DNA from: Aestuariivirga sp.
GTDB lineage: Bacteria; Pseudomonadota; Alphaproteobacteria; Rhizobiales; Aestuariivirgaceae
Assembly (NCBI RefSeq): GCF_020252405.1
Contig: NZ_JADCDA010000008.1
Span: 1-64,000 of the forward strand
Reading direction: 5' to 3'
DNA length: 64,000 bases
Shown here: positions 37,345-45,477 of the stretch, in pieces
How positions within the stretch are numbered: position 1 is the first letter of the stretch
Layout of the letters: each line of letters starts with the position of its first letter
The notes under the pieces: generated by a model
The model's input: only the letters and a program-made list of their open reading frames with translations
What the model was told of the DNA's origin: nothing
The model's database searches: none
Position numbers and translations under genes: made by a program

Positions 37345-37845
37345 ATGGCCGTAACCCTTCCGTCCGACCTCGTTGCCGACGTGATGCGCGCTGCTGATCC
37401 CGCGCGCCGGACCGCCGCTGCTGCCCGGCTCACGTCAATGAGCGGCACTACGGCAAAGTTCGAAACTCTCGTGGATGCGGAGATACCGAAAGCACTCCCC
37501 ATCGATAACGCTGGGGTCGCTCCGGTGCTGTCCGCACCGCCAGGAACACCGGCACGTGCGGACGATCAGACGCCGGCCTATCAGGGTTTCGAGCGCATGG
37601 TGCTGCGCAATCTTTTCGAGACGCTTCTGCCGGAGGAGGACTCCGGGGCTTTCGGCGGAGGTCCTTCCGCCGGCATCTGGCGCTCGATGGCGGCGGACCA
37701 GTTGGCCGGGGTCTATGCCGCGAATGGAGGCGTGGGGATCGCCGGAATGCTGGCCTCTTCGGGGTCCGGGCCCGCGCCGCAACGCGACGCGCAGTGGCCT
37801 TATTTCTCAATGGACGCCCTCCAAGTGATCGGCAAGCAGGGATGA
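37345..37845 (+). CDS. flgJ: Rod-binding protein FlgJ (scaffold domain only)
   Basis: The 166-aa protein carries the FlgJ N-terminal rod-binding domain (about 70-130, with QGFERMVLRNLFETLLPEED and WRSMAADQLAGVYAANGGVG). It lacks the C-terminal glucosaminidase found in enteric FlgJ, so it should cap the growing rod only. The peptidoglycan-cutting role probably falls to the transglycosylase at 28170. Confidence 0.85.
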   Translation: MAVTLPSDLVADVMRAADPARRTAAAARLTSMSGTTAKFETLVDAEIPKALPIDNAGVAPVLSAPPGTPARADDQTPAYQGFERMVLRNLFETLLPEEDSGAFGGGPSAGIWRSMAADQLAGVYAANGGVGIAGMLASSGSGPAPQRDAQWPYFSMDALQVIGKQG

Positions 37846-37852
37846 TGGCCTC

Positions 37853-38215
37853 ATGACTCCACCGTCGGTTACCGGCACGGCCGCAGCGCCGGCCCTCCTG
37901 AAACTCATCGAAGCAGTGGATGAAGAGAACGCTGCCCTTCGCGACCAGCAGATCTTCACGCACGCCGGTTTCACGGACAGGAAAAACCAGGCGCTGCGTG
38001 AACTGATGGCGGCCCAGCGCAAGGAGATCTCCACGGCGGCCGGGCCGACCCTGGGGCCTCTGCTGCGCAGGCTTTCGCATGCACTTCAGGAAAACAGCCG
38101 CCTGCTGAAGCTGCACATCGCAGCCGTTGGCGAGATCAGCGACATTATTGTCAGTGGCCTCAGGGATGCGGAATCCGATGGAACCTACTGCCGGAGCGGT
38201 GCGCGCGGCTGGTGA
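37853..38215 (+). CDS. FlgN-like flagellar export chaperone
   Basis: The 120-aa protein is mainly helical, with a heptad pattern over residues 15-105 (LLKLIEAVDEENAALRDQQI; LRELMAAQRKEI). This resembles FlgN, which escorts FlgK and FlgL. Family assignment rests on size, helix pattern and position seven bases after flgJ. It could be another flagellar chaperone. Confidence 0.55.
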   Translation: MTPPSVTGTAAAPALLKLIEAVDEENAALRDQQIFTHAGFTDRKNQALRELMAAQRKEISTAAGPTLGPLLRRLSHALQENSRLLKLHIAAVGEISDIIVSGLRDAESDGTYCRSGARGW

Positions 38216-38221
38216 CCGATC

Positions 38222-38698
38222 ATGCTGAAACTCGCGGCAATCGGGGTGTGGGTGATCCTGGTGACGGCTGGGGCTACTTTCGCATCGGTCTATCTCGGTC
38301 AGCCGGCAGGCGAACCTAATTCCACTGAAGACCAGGGTGTGGAGCAACTGACGTCGGAGCTCACCAGCGTTCCGGTGATCCGCGGCGGCGACGTGGTGGG
38401 TTACGTCATCCTTCAGCTCTCCTTCGCGGCCGATCGCGCATTGCTGGCCCAGAAGAAACTGGACCCCATGCCCTACATCAAGGACTCCGCTTTCCGGGTG
38501 ATCTTCACGAGCAGCGACGTCGATTTCCGGCGGTTGAAGCCGGAAGACCTCGATAAACTCACCGGCGCCATTGCCGGGGAGGCGAACAAGCGACTCGGCA
38601 TGGAGCTTGTGCGGCACGTGCTGTTGCAGCAGCTGAACTATGTGAAGAAGGAGGACATCCGCACCAACTGGATAAATGGTAATGGCAATTCCAATTGA
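38222..38698 (+). CDS. Uncharacterised membrane-anchored protein of the flagellar cluster
   Basis: The 158-aa protein has one N-terminal membrane segment (about 5-25, ending in TFASVYLGQ) and a periplasmic domain of about 130 residues. The architecture is like FliL, but no FliL sequence motif is obvious, and a fliL already exists at 17499. It begins six bases after the flgN-like gene and is therefore probably co-transcribed with the flagellar genes. A stator-associated or basal-body role is a guess. Confidence 0.6.
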   Translation: MLKLAAIGVWVILVTAGATFASVYLGQPAGEPNSTEDQGVEQLTSELTSVPVIRGGDVVGYVILQLSFAADRALLAQKKLDPMPYIKDSAFRVIFTSSDVDFRRLKPEDLDKLTGAIAGEANKRLGMELVRHVLLQQLNYVKKEDIRTNWINGNGNSN

Positions 38699-39131
38699 TG
38701 GGTCGGCGGACACGCCAGGCGAGATGCTGGCCGAGCTTGGCGCAGCGCGCGCTCGGGCTGCGGCAGCCGGGAGCCGGGAGCATGATCTGATGCGGCTTGC
38801 AGCCAATCCACTCCTTCTTCAGCGCCATCTGCAGCGTGAGGAGCCTCCGCCGGGATCCCGCCCGGTGGTCGTGGGCTTGCCGTTGCTTGCGGTCGGCGGC
38901 AGGGGTGCCCCATTGTCCGCCTCGCGGCACTCCTTTGGGGCTGAAGCTGCGGAACCTCTTTACGCTTCTTCCCTCGAAGCAGAGGCATTCACGCCATCCG
39001 CCGATGATATTTCTGGCGCTATGGACTTTCCCCGCAGCGAGCCAACGCGTCATGCCACGTCTTCCGGCCGGTGGCCGGTGGCAGCCTGTGCGGCAGGCGG
39101 ATTGCTCCTACTGCTCTTTCTGCTTTCGTGA
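38676..39131 (+). CDS. Small protein with C-terminal membrane anchor
   Basis: A possible 151-aa protein starts within the previous gene (ATG 38676 or 38682) and ends in one hydrophobic segment (about 133-150, CAAGGLLLLLFLLS). The rest is polar, Ala/Arg-rich and low in complexity. A frame on the opposite strand over the same bases is also open, so this call is uncertain. If real it is a tail-anchored protein of unknown role. Confidence 0.4.
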   Translation: MVMAIPIDGSADTPGEMLAELGAARARAAAAGSREHDLMRLAANPLLLQRHLQREEPPPGSRPVVVGLPLLAVGGRGAPLSASRHSFGAEAAEPLYASSLEAEAFTPSADDISGAMDFPRSEPTRHATSSGRWPVAACAAGGLLLLLFLLS

Positions 39132-39177
39132 GGTCTGGCATGCTCCTTGCTCGTCCGTCTCGAAACGGGATCGGAAC

Positions 39178-39378
39178 ATGGAAGAGCGGGCATTCGAAAC
39201 AATCAGGCTTCTGCCGCGCCGGGAGCTGGAGGCCTTTGCCGTCAGAGCTGCCGTGCACATACGTGACGCCCGTAGAGAGGCTGAGGCAGGCCGCTTCTTT
39301 TCGGCGATTCTGGTCGGATTCCTGCTTGGTGCGCTGGTCACGTCGGCGGCCTTCCTGCTGGGCGCCAGCCTAGGTTGA
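39178..39378 (+). CDS. Small membrane protein at the end of the flagellar cluster
   Basis: This possible 66-aa protein has a charged amphipathic N-terminal half (LLPRRELEAFAVRAAVHIRD) and one C-terminal membrane segment (about 43-64, FFSAILVGFLLGALVTSAAF). The layout is natural for a small membrane protein. The ATG at 39178 has GGGATCGG just upstream. Its end overlaps the convergent hpt gene by nine bases. Function unknown. Confidence 0.5.
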   Translation: MEERAFETIRLLPRRELEAFAVRAAVHIRDARREAEAGRFFSAILVGFLLGALVTSAAFLLGASLG

Positions 39379-39933
39379 GGCCGCGCCCCGCGGAATGACG
39401 TGGCCGACGAAGGGCAGTTCCCTGAATTGATGCGCCATGTCCATACCATAGCCCACAACGAATTTGTCTGGGCATTCGAAGCCCTTGAAATCCGCTGCGA
39501 TGTGGGCGGCGAGATGACCGGGCTTGTTCAACAGCACGGCGGTATAGGCGCCCCTGGCGCCGCGCGCGGCGAGCAAGTCCTTGGCGAATGCCAGGGTGCG
39601 TCCCGATTCGAGAATGTCGTCGATCAGCAACACGTCACGGTCACGCACGTCTGTCTCGATATCGCGCAGCACCGTCACCTGACCGGAAGACTGCGTCGAT
39701 TTGCGGTAGCTGGACAAGATCATAAAATCGACTTCGGGCGAAAGCCCCGCATGATGCATGGCGCGGATCAGGTCCGCGGCAAAGACGAAGCTTCCCTTGA
39801 GAATGGGAACAACGAGCAGGTTGGCCGGCTGGCGGGCTGCTATTTCTCCCGCAATCGCCCTTACCCGCTCTGCGATTTGCGCCTGGCTGAACAGGATGCC
39901 GATGCGGTGGCCGTCGATTGTGAGCTCGCTCAT
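39370..39933 (-). CDS. hpt: Hypoxanthine phosphoribosyltransferase
   Basis: The 187-aa cytoplasmic purine-salvage enzyme joins hypoxanthine (or guanine) to PRPP. The PRPP-binding motif VLLIDDILESGRT is at 101-113, and the loop ILKGSFVFAADLIRA (44-58) and the conserved SSYRKST flexible loop (74-80) are present. It follows the zinc-ribbon gene with a four-base overlap, so both are probably one operon. Confidence 0.96.
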   Translation of the reverse strand: MSELTIDGHRIGILFSQAQIAERVRAIAGEIAARQPANLLVVPILKGSFVFAADLIRAMHHAGLSPEVDFMILSSYRKSTQSSGQVTVLRDIETDVRDRDVLLIDDILESGRTLAFAKDLLAARGARGAYTAVLLNKPGHLAAHIAADFKGFECPDKFVVGYGMDMAHQFRELPFVGHVIPRGAAST

Positions 39934-40631
39934 GGCCCGTGATCCGGTCCGATTTCATTAGCCCGGGCAAACCGTACTTCGAGGTTTTGCGCCGCGTCGG
40001 GAGGAGAGGCAAGGCGCGTGACGAAGTTGGTGCTCTCACCCGGCCGGAGCGGACGCACTTCAGTGTCAAGCGTCCAGTGATAGACCTCTGCGTTGTCCTT
40101 CGAGCGAAGACCGAATCGCAGCATGGGGATACTGCGTTCCATCGAGGAGATATTGGTGAGTTCGCCCTTGATCGCGATGACCTTGCGGCCATCGACGATC
40201 AGGTGCTGGAGGTCGACCCGGCGGATTTCGAGGCCATAGATATTCACCTCCCGCCCCATCCAGCCATAGAGGCCGATGCTGCCCGGCGCCGCCGCCACGA
40301 CCTGTTCGGGAAAGGCGAGCACACCGATGGCCGGCGCAAAGGTGAGAAGCGCGAGCCCCGCCCATGCCGCAAGCCGCACGCGGCGCGCCCGGCGCCGCAG
40401 GCGAAATTCGTTCTGGGCGCCTCGGGCAGCCCCGATGAGCGGATGTATGGCGCCGGTTTCCGGAACCGGCTCCGGGCCTGTTTCGTCCTGCGTGAGGAGT
40501 TCCGTCACATCGGCGGGTGGTTCCACCCACGTATGTCCGCAGCTTGCGCAGTCGACCAGCGTTCCGCCTCCGTCAAGTCTTGGCGCCGGAATGTCATGGC
40601 GCGACGAGCAGATGGGGCATCGGGCAATCAT
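39930..40631 (-). CDS. MJ0042-type zinc-ribbon membrane protein
   Basis: The 233-aa protein has an N-terminal zinc ribbon with CPIC (residues 5-8) and CASC (about 29-32), as in MJ0042/DUF3426 proteins of alphaproteobacteria. A single membrane segment (about 95-120) and an extracytoplasmic domain (about 130-233) follow. I chose the ATG at 40631 (MIARCPICSS), which puts the ribbon at the very start as in the family. Function is unknown. It is divergent from ftsE over a CtrA-like box. Confidence 0.82.
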   Translation of the reverse strand: MIARCPICSSRHDIPAPRLDGGGTLVDCASCGHTWVEPPADVTELLTQDETGPEPVPETGAIHPLIGAARGAQNEFRLRRRARRVRLAAWAGLALLTFAPAIGVLAFPEQVVAAAPGSIGLYGWMGREVNIYGLEIRRVDLQHLIVDGRKVIAIKGELTNISSMERSIPMLRFGLRSKDNAEVYHWTLDTEVRPLRPGESTNFVTRLASPPDAAQNLEVRFARANEIGPDHGP

Positions 40632-40689
40632 GTGAGGCGCCAATCCAGTGAATCTTCCGCGGAATGAGTACATTTATTCTCCGCCGTGG

Positions 40690-40704
40690 TTAATGCCTCA
40701 TTAA
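40690..40704. promoter_or_regulatory. Candidate CtrA binding site upstream of ftsE
   Basis: TTAA-TGCCTCA-TTAA matches the CtrA core with exact seven-base spacing. It sits in the 121-base region between the divergent zinc-ribbon gene and ftsE, about 50 bases upstream of the ftsE start. Control of either gene is possible. Confidence 0.5.
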
Positions 40705-40752
40705 AGCTCGGATGGTTTAAGTAGACTTAGTGGGACGAGAGGGAATGGCTCC

Positions 40753-41409
40753 GTGTTGCGGCTGGAGAATGTAGGTTTGCGATATGGCGATGGACCGGAA
40801 ATCCTTCGTGACGTGAGCTTTGCCGTGCGCACGGGGGATTTCTATTTCCTCACCGGACCGTCTGGGGCAGGCAAATCATCGTTGCTGAAGCTGCTGTTCC
40901 TGGCGCTGCGGCCGACGCGTGGCACACTGAAGATATTCGGCGAGGACGTGACCGGTCTCAGCCACAACAAGCTGCCTCCAATCCGCCGCCGCATTGGCGT
41001 TGTGTTCCAGGAGTTCCGGCTGCTCGATCATCTGTCGACATATGACAATGTGGCGCTGCCCCTCCGCGTGGCGGGCAAGTCAGAAGTCTCCTACCGGCGT
41101 GACGTGATGGACCTTCTCGACTGGGTCGGGCTGGCGCAGAAATCCGCCGACCTGCCGCCCGTGCTGTCCGGTGGGGAGAAGCAGCGGGCGGCCATCGCCC
41201 GTGCCGTCATCGCCAAGCCGCAGCTGCTGCTCGCCGACGAACCGACGGGCAATGTCGATCCGGTTCTGGCAAAGCGCCTGCTGCATCTGTTTCTTGAACT
41301 CAACCGCCTTGGCACCACCATGCTGATCGCAACCCACGACAAGGGCCTGGTGCGCCAGGCCGAGCGTCCGGTGCTGCATCTCGAGCAAGGTGTTCTGAAC
41401 CTGCAATGA
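40753..41409 (+). CDS. ftsE: Cell division ATP-binding protein FtsE
   Basis: The 218-aa ABC ATPase works with FtsX at the divisome to control septal peptidoglycan hydrolysis. Walker A is GPSGAGKSS (35-43), the signature is LSGGEKQR (138-145) and Walker B is LLLADEPTG (158-166). The GTG at 40753 is the start, because the nearby ATG at 40745 is in another frame that soon stops. GAGAGGGA lies just upstream. It overlaps ftsX by four bases. Confidence 0.95.
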   Translation: MLRLENVGLRYGDGPEILRDVSFAVRTGDFYFLTGPSGAGKSSLLKLLFLALRPTRGTLKIFGEDVTGLSHNKLPPIRRRIGVVFQEFRLLDHLSTYDNVALPLRVAGKSEVSYRRDVMDLLDWVGLAQKSADLPPVLSGGEKQRAAIARAVIAKPQLLLADEPTGNVDPVLAKRLLHLFLELNRLGTTMLIATHDKGLVRQAERPVLHLEQGVLNLQ

Positions 41410-42296
41410 AGCCGGGCGCCATTATACCCGCCACTGCGGCCTCCCTCACCTCGCTCACCGTGACCATGGCCGTGATGTGCTATCTCGCGTGCCTCGCCAT
41501 TGGCGCGTTGATCCTGGTCGACCGCGCCGTGACGAGCTGGACCAGCGGATTGTCACGCGAGATGACGGTGCAGGTGCGGGTCGTCCGTGATGCCGTCATT
41601 GCCCGGGAGGTCGAGAAGGCGCGCGCCATAACCGCCGCATTCCCCGGCATCGTTGAGGCGGACGTGCTGGACGAGAGTGCCGGCGCCAAGCTGCTTGAAC
41701 CCTGGCTCGGCACACGCTCCCTTGCAGGGCTGCCCGTGCCGCGGCTGATCCGGCTTGTCTCGGACGTCAACAACCCTCCCGATGTTGCAGCCTTGGAACA
41801 GGCGCTTTCGCGGGTGAAGGGTGCAAGGCTCGATACTCACCAGAAATGGGAAGCGGAGTTGACGCGCATGGCGCGCGCCTTGTCCGCCGTGTCCTATGCA
41901 ATCCTGCTGCTGATCTCTGTATCGGCCATCGCCATCGTGATCTTCGCCACCCGCGCCGTGCTGCAGGCCAACCGCCATATTGTCGACCTGCTGCATCTCG
42001 TCGGCGCCCGCGACAGCTACATCGCGCGCCAGATCGACGGGCGGTTCCTGCGCACCGGGCTGCTTTCCGGTTTCATCGGCGTTGGTCTTGGTCTGTTCAC
42101 CTTCCTGCTGCTCGGGCTGTTCGGCGGCGGCAGCGAAACCGGCGTCGCGGCCGCCAGCCGCGGGCTCCTGTTCGCCACGCCCAGCATCGCTGTTTGGAGC
42201 TATGGGGTGCTGTTCGCCGTGCCGGTGACGGCCACGTTCATCTGCCTTGTGACAGCGCGCATCACGCTGATGCGCCGGCTCGGTGTCGTCACGTGA
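41406..42296 (+). CDS. ftsX: Cell division protein FtsX
   Basis: The 296-aa inner-membrane partner of FtsE has an N-terminal membrane segment (about 15-40), an extracytoplasmic domain (about 45-160) and three further segments (about 165-190, 215-240, 262-285), the FtsX pattern. It overlaps both ftsE and the acyltransferase gene by four bases. Confidence 0.93.
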   Translation: MKPGAIIPATAASLTSLTVTMAVMCYLACLAIGALILVDRAVTSWTSGLSREMTVQVRVVRDAVIAREVEKARAITAAFPGIVEADVLDESAGAKLLEPWLGTRSLAGLPVPRLIRLVSDVNNPPDVAALEQALSRVKGARLDTHQKWEAELTRMARALSAVSYAILLLISVSAIAIVIFATRAVLQANRHIVDLLHLVGARDSYIARQIDGRFLRTGLLSGFIGVGLGLFTFLLLGLFGGGSETGVAAASRGLLFATPSIAVWSYGVLFAVPVTATFICLVTARITLMRRLGVVT

Positions 42297-43033
42297 TCTA
42301 TCTCCGTTCCGCGCTGTTCAACGTCGTCTTCTATATCAACCTCGCGCTGTTTCTCGTGCTCGGCTCGGGCTTCTACGTCACGCCGCGCAAATGGTCGATC
42401 CGCGCGCTCCAGCTGTGGGCCCGGGCCTCGCTGTTCTGGCTCCGGACAATTGCCGGCATCCGCCTGGAGGTGCGCGGCAAGGATAATATTCCGCAAGGTG
42501 CGTGCCTCGTGGCCGGCAAGCACCAGTCCTTTTGGGAAACCTTCGCTATCCTGCCGCTATTGGACGACCCTGCCATGGTGCTGAAGAGGGAACTGACCTA
42601 CATCCCGTTCTTTGGCTGGTTCATCCATAAGTTCCGCATGATTCCCGTGGAGCGCTCGGCCGGGACACAGGCCTTGCGCACCATGATCGACTCCGCGGAG
42701 AAAGCCATCGCCATGGGACGCCAGGTGGTGATCATGCCTGAGGGAACACGCCGGGGGCCGGATGATCCGCCGGACTACAAGCCCGGCGCCGCGGCACTTT
42801 ATGGCAAGCTTGGCGTGCCCTGTGTGCCATTTGCCCTGAACTCCGGCCTGTTCTGGCCGCGACGCCAGTTCCTGCGCTGGCCGGGCACCGTGGTGATCTC
42901 ATTCCTCCCGCCAATTCCGCCCGGACTGACCAGGAAAGCGTTTCAGTCGCGACTGGAAGCTATGATTGAAACGGAAACGGCGCGGCTTGTGGCAGAGGGC
43001 CGGTCTGGCGTCCACAGCTGCGTTTCGATTTAG
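42293..43033 (+). CDS. plsC: 1-acyl-sn-glycerol-3-phosphate acyltransferase
   Basis: The 246-aa membrane-bound enzyme makes phosphatidic acid from lysophosphatidic acid. The catalytic block reads GKHQSFWET (H77, with E in place of the usual D), a variant common in alphaproteobacterial PlsC. The acceptor-binding motif PEGTRRG is at 150-156. One N-terminal membrane segment (about 8-27) is seen. The GTG start overlaps the ftsX stop as GTGA. Confidence 0.88.
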   Translation: MIYLRSALFNVVFYINLALFLVLGSGFYVTPRKWSIRALQLWARASLFWLRTIAGIRLEVRGKDNIPQGACLVAGKHQSFWETFAILPLLDDPAMVLKRELTYIPFFGWFIHKFRMIPVERSAGTQALRTMIDSAEKAIAMGRQVVIMPEGTRRGPDDPPDYKPGAAALYGKLGVPCVPFALNSGLFWPRRQFLRWPGTVVISFLPPIPPGLTRKAFQSRLEAMIETETARLVAEGRSGVHSCVSI

Positions 43034-43124
43034 CGCAATCAGAACGCTCTTCTGTCTGTTATCTGTCCGTTTTGTCGCATTTTCTGCGTTCAGCCGGATG
43101 CCATTTGGCCGGAAAGTGCGTCAG

Positions 43125-43150
43125 GTACAAAAAGAGAACAAATACTCGAC
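43125..43150. promoter_or_regulatory. Tandem LexA-like half sites upstream of nrdJ
   Basis: GTAC (43125), GAAC (43136) and CGAC (43147) occur at exact 11-base steps, the spacing of the alphaproteobacterial LexA box GAAC-N7-GAAC. Only the middle half site is perfect; each flank departs at one or two bases. SOS control of nrdJ is therefore possible but weakly supported. Confidence 0.3.
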
Positions 43151-43197
43151 TCCGCTGCGCTTTCGCGTTACACTCCGCTATAACCGGAGGTTCTGCA

Positions 43198-45438
43198 ATG
43201 GATATCCCCGCCCAACCGTCCCTCGCCCCTATCGCACGTGAAATATGGGCGATGAAATACCGTTATAGCCCTGGTGATGGCATGGAGGCCGAAACCGGGA
43301 TCGAGGACAGCTGGCGGCGCGTGGCGCATGCGGTGTCCGCCGCCGAGGGCTCCGATGGGAGGCTGGTGTGGGCTGACAGTTTCTACCGCATCCTCGAAGA
43401 CTATCGCTTTCTGCCCGCCGGCCGGATTCTCGCCGGGGCGGGCACTAATCGCCAGGTGACGCTTTTCAACTGCTTCGTCATGGGCCGCATCCCGGATTCG
43501 CTCGACGGCATCTTCATCCAGCTCAAGGAAGCTGCCCTCACCATGCAGCAGGGCGGCGGGATCGGGCATGATTTTTCAACCCTTCGGCCGCGCGGTGCGC
43601 CGGTGCGCGGCGTTGGGGCCGATGCCTCGGGACCCATCAGCTTCATGGAGGTGTGGGACGCGATGTGCAAGACCATCATGTCGGCGGGTACAAGGCGCGG
43701 CGCCATGATGGGCGCCATGCGTTGCGACCACCCCGACATCGAGGATTTTATTGCCGCCAAGCAACAGTCCGGGCGGTTGCGCAATTTCAATCTCTCGGTG
43801 CTGGTGACCGACGCCTTCATGGCGGCGGTGAAGGCAAAGGCGGAGTGGCCGCTGGTTTTCGAGGGCCGCACCTTCCGCATCGTTCCGGCTGCGCGGCTTT
43901 GGGAGCAGATCATCCGCGCGACATATGAGTATGCGGAGCCTGGCGTAATCTTCATTGACCGCATCAATGCGGAGAACAACCTCTCCTATTGCGAAACGAT
44001 CGGCGCCACGAACCCCTGCGGCGAGCAGCCGCTTCCACCCTATGGCGCCTGCCTGCTCGGCTCGTTGAACCTCACACGCTTCGTGTTGAACCCTTTCTCC
44101 CCGGATGCCTGCATTGATGAGTCCGCGTTGCGCCGCACGGCGGCGACGGCGGTGCGCTTCTTGGACAATGTCATCGATATCTCGCATTACCCCTTGCCGA
44201 AGCAGCGCGCCGAGGCATTCGCGAAGCGCCGCATCGGGCTCGGCATCACCGGCCTTGCCGACGCGCTCGTGATGTGCGGCTTGAACTATGGCGCCTGGGA
44301 GGCTGCTGAAGTGGCGCGTCAATGGATGGCGGCCATTGAACAGGCGGCCTATCGGGCGAGCATTGCCCTCGCGGAGGAACGCGGTCCATTCCCGCTCTTC
44401 GACGCCAGCCGGTTTGGCGCAACGGGCCATGCAGCGAGGCTGAGCGAGGAATTGCGCGGCGGCATTGCGCGCCATGGCCTGCGTAATGGGCTGCTGACCT
44501 CGGTGGCGCCGACGGGCACGATCTCCCTCATCGCGGGCAATGTGTCGAGCGGCATTGAGCCGATCTTCAGCCTGCGCTATGAACGGAAGGTGGTGCACCC
44601 CGGTGGCAGCACGCGCAGCGAAGCGGTGACGGACTATGCAGCCGCGCTTTACTGGCAGAAATACGGCGCCGATGCTCCATTGCCGCCGGCCTTCGTCACC
44701 GCAGACCAGCTGACACCCTCGGCCCATCTCCTGATGCAGGCGGCAGTTCAAAAACATGTCGACAGCGCGATTTCCAAAACCATCAACATTCCGGAGGACT
44801 TTCCATTCGAGGGCTTCAAGGACGTCTATGAGGAAGCCTACGACCTTGGCCTCAAGGGCTGCACCACCTATCGCCCCAATGCGGTGACCGGCAGCGTGCT
44901 ATCCAGCGCCCCGCCCAACCACTTGGCGGGGGCCGGCGATGACAAGCCGCGCCAGCGCGAGGAGGCGCTGCCCGGGATGACCTACAAGCTTCGTTGGCCG
45001 GAGTCCGGCCACGCGATCTACATCACCATCAATGACGTTGTGGAAGAGGGCGTGCGCCGGCCGTTCGAAATCTTCATCAACTCGAAAAACATGGAGCACT
45101 ATGCCTGGACTGTGGCGTTGACGCGCATGATCTCCGCCGTGTTCCGACGCGGCGGCGATGTGTCCTTCGTCGTCGAGGAGCTGAAAGCGGTGTTCGACCC
45201 GCGCGGCGGTCAATGGATGGATGGGCGCTATGTGCCGAGCTTGCTTGCCGCCATTGGCGGCATCATCGAGCAGCACATGATCGATTGCGGATTTCTCGAT
45301 CCAGGCCGTGAGAGCCTGGCTGTTTCCGGCTCAACAGCACGCAGCCACATTGCATGCCCGCGATGCGGCAATGCCATGCTGTTGTTCCAGGAAGGTTGCG
45401 CCACCTGCCTCTCTTGCGGCTATTCGAAATGCAGTTGA
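43198..45438 (+). CDS. nrdJ: Adenosylcobalamin-dependent (class II) ribonucleotide reductase
   Basis: The 746-aa enzyme makes deoxyribonucleotides using vitamin B12 and no oxygen. Recognisable parts are the N-terminal LFNCFVMG, with one of the active-site cysteines, and the NPCGEQPLPPYGACLLGSLN loop with the radical cysteine. TGTISLIAGNVSSGIEP and the GCTTYRPNAV block follow. The C-terminal zinc ribbon reads CPRCGNAM, then CATCLSCGYSKCS. GGAGG lies seven bases before the ATG at 43198. A longer frame from 43072 has no such site. It is immediately upstream of the LexA-box gene. Confidence 0.95.
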   Translation: MDIPAQPSLAPIAREIWAMKYRYSPGDGMEAETGIEDSWRRVAHAVSAAEGSDGRLVWADSFYRILEDYRFLPAGRILAGAGTNRQVTLFNCFVMGRIPDSLDGIFIQLKEAALTMQQGGGIGHDFSTLRPRGAPVRGVGADASGPISFMEVWDAMCKTIMSAGTRRGAMMGAMRCDHPDIEDFIAAKQQSGRLRNFNLSVLVTDAFMAAVKAKAEWPLVFEGRTFRIVPAARLWEQIIRATYEYAEPGVIFIDRINAENNLSYCETIGATNPCGEQPLPPYGACLLGSLNLTRFVLNPFSPDACIDESALRRTAATAVRFLDNVIDISHYPLPKQRAEAFAKRRIGLGITGLADALVMCGLNYGAWEAAEVARQWMAAIEQAAYRASIALAEERGPFPLFDASRFGATGHAARLSEELRGGIARHGLRNGLLTSVAPTGTISLIAGNVSSGIEPIFSLRYERKVVHPGGSTRSEAVTDYAAALYWQKYGADAPLPPAFVTADQLTPSAHLLMQAAVQKHVDSAISKTINIPEDFPFEGFKDVYEEAYDLGLKGCTTYRPNAVTGSVLSSAPPNHLAGAGDDKPRQREEALPGMTYKLRWPESGHAIYITINDVVEEGVRRPFEIFINSKNMEHYAWTVALTRMISAVFRRGGDVSFVVEELKAVFDPRGGQWMDGRYVPSLLAAIGGIIEQHMIDCGFLDPGRESLAVSGSTARSHIACPRCGNAMLLFQEGCATCLSCGYSKCS

Positions 45439-45442
45439 GGGC

Positions 45443-45475
45443 TTGACAGCCGGACTGTTTGTTCTATATTTGTTC
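45443..45475 (+). promoter_or_regulatory. Promoter with an embedded LexA (SOS) box
   Basis: A -35 TTGACA (45443-45448) and a -10 TATATT (45465-45470) are spaced by 16 bases. The box GTTC-TATATTT-GTTC (45461-45475) matches the alphaproteobacterial LexA consensus GTTC-N7-GTTC exactly and covers the -10. The ATG begins seven bases after the -10, so transcription would start at or next to the start codon. Confidence 0.8.
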
Positions 45476-45477
45476 GC

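Noticed and set aside
38638-38988. Minus-strand frame of 116 codons opposite the small flagellar genes
   Set aside because: Pro/Arg/Gln-rich composition, antisense to a gene run in consistent orientation, and no start signal.
43034-43197. Cobalamin riboswitch before nrdJ
   Set aside because: The region is about 160 bases and no B12-box or the associated stems could be recognised.
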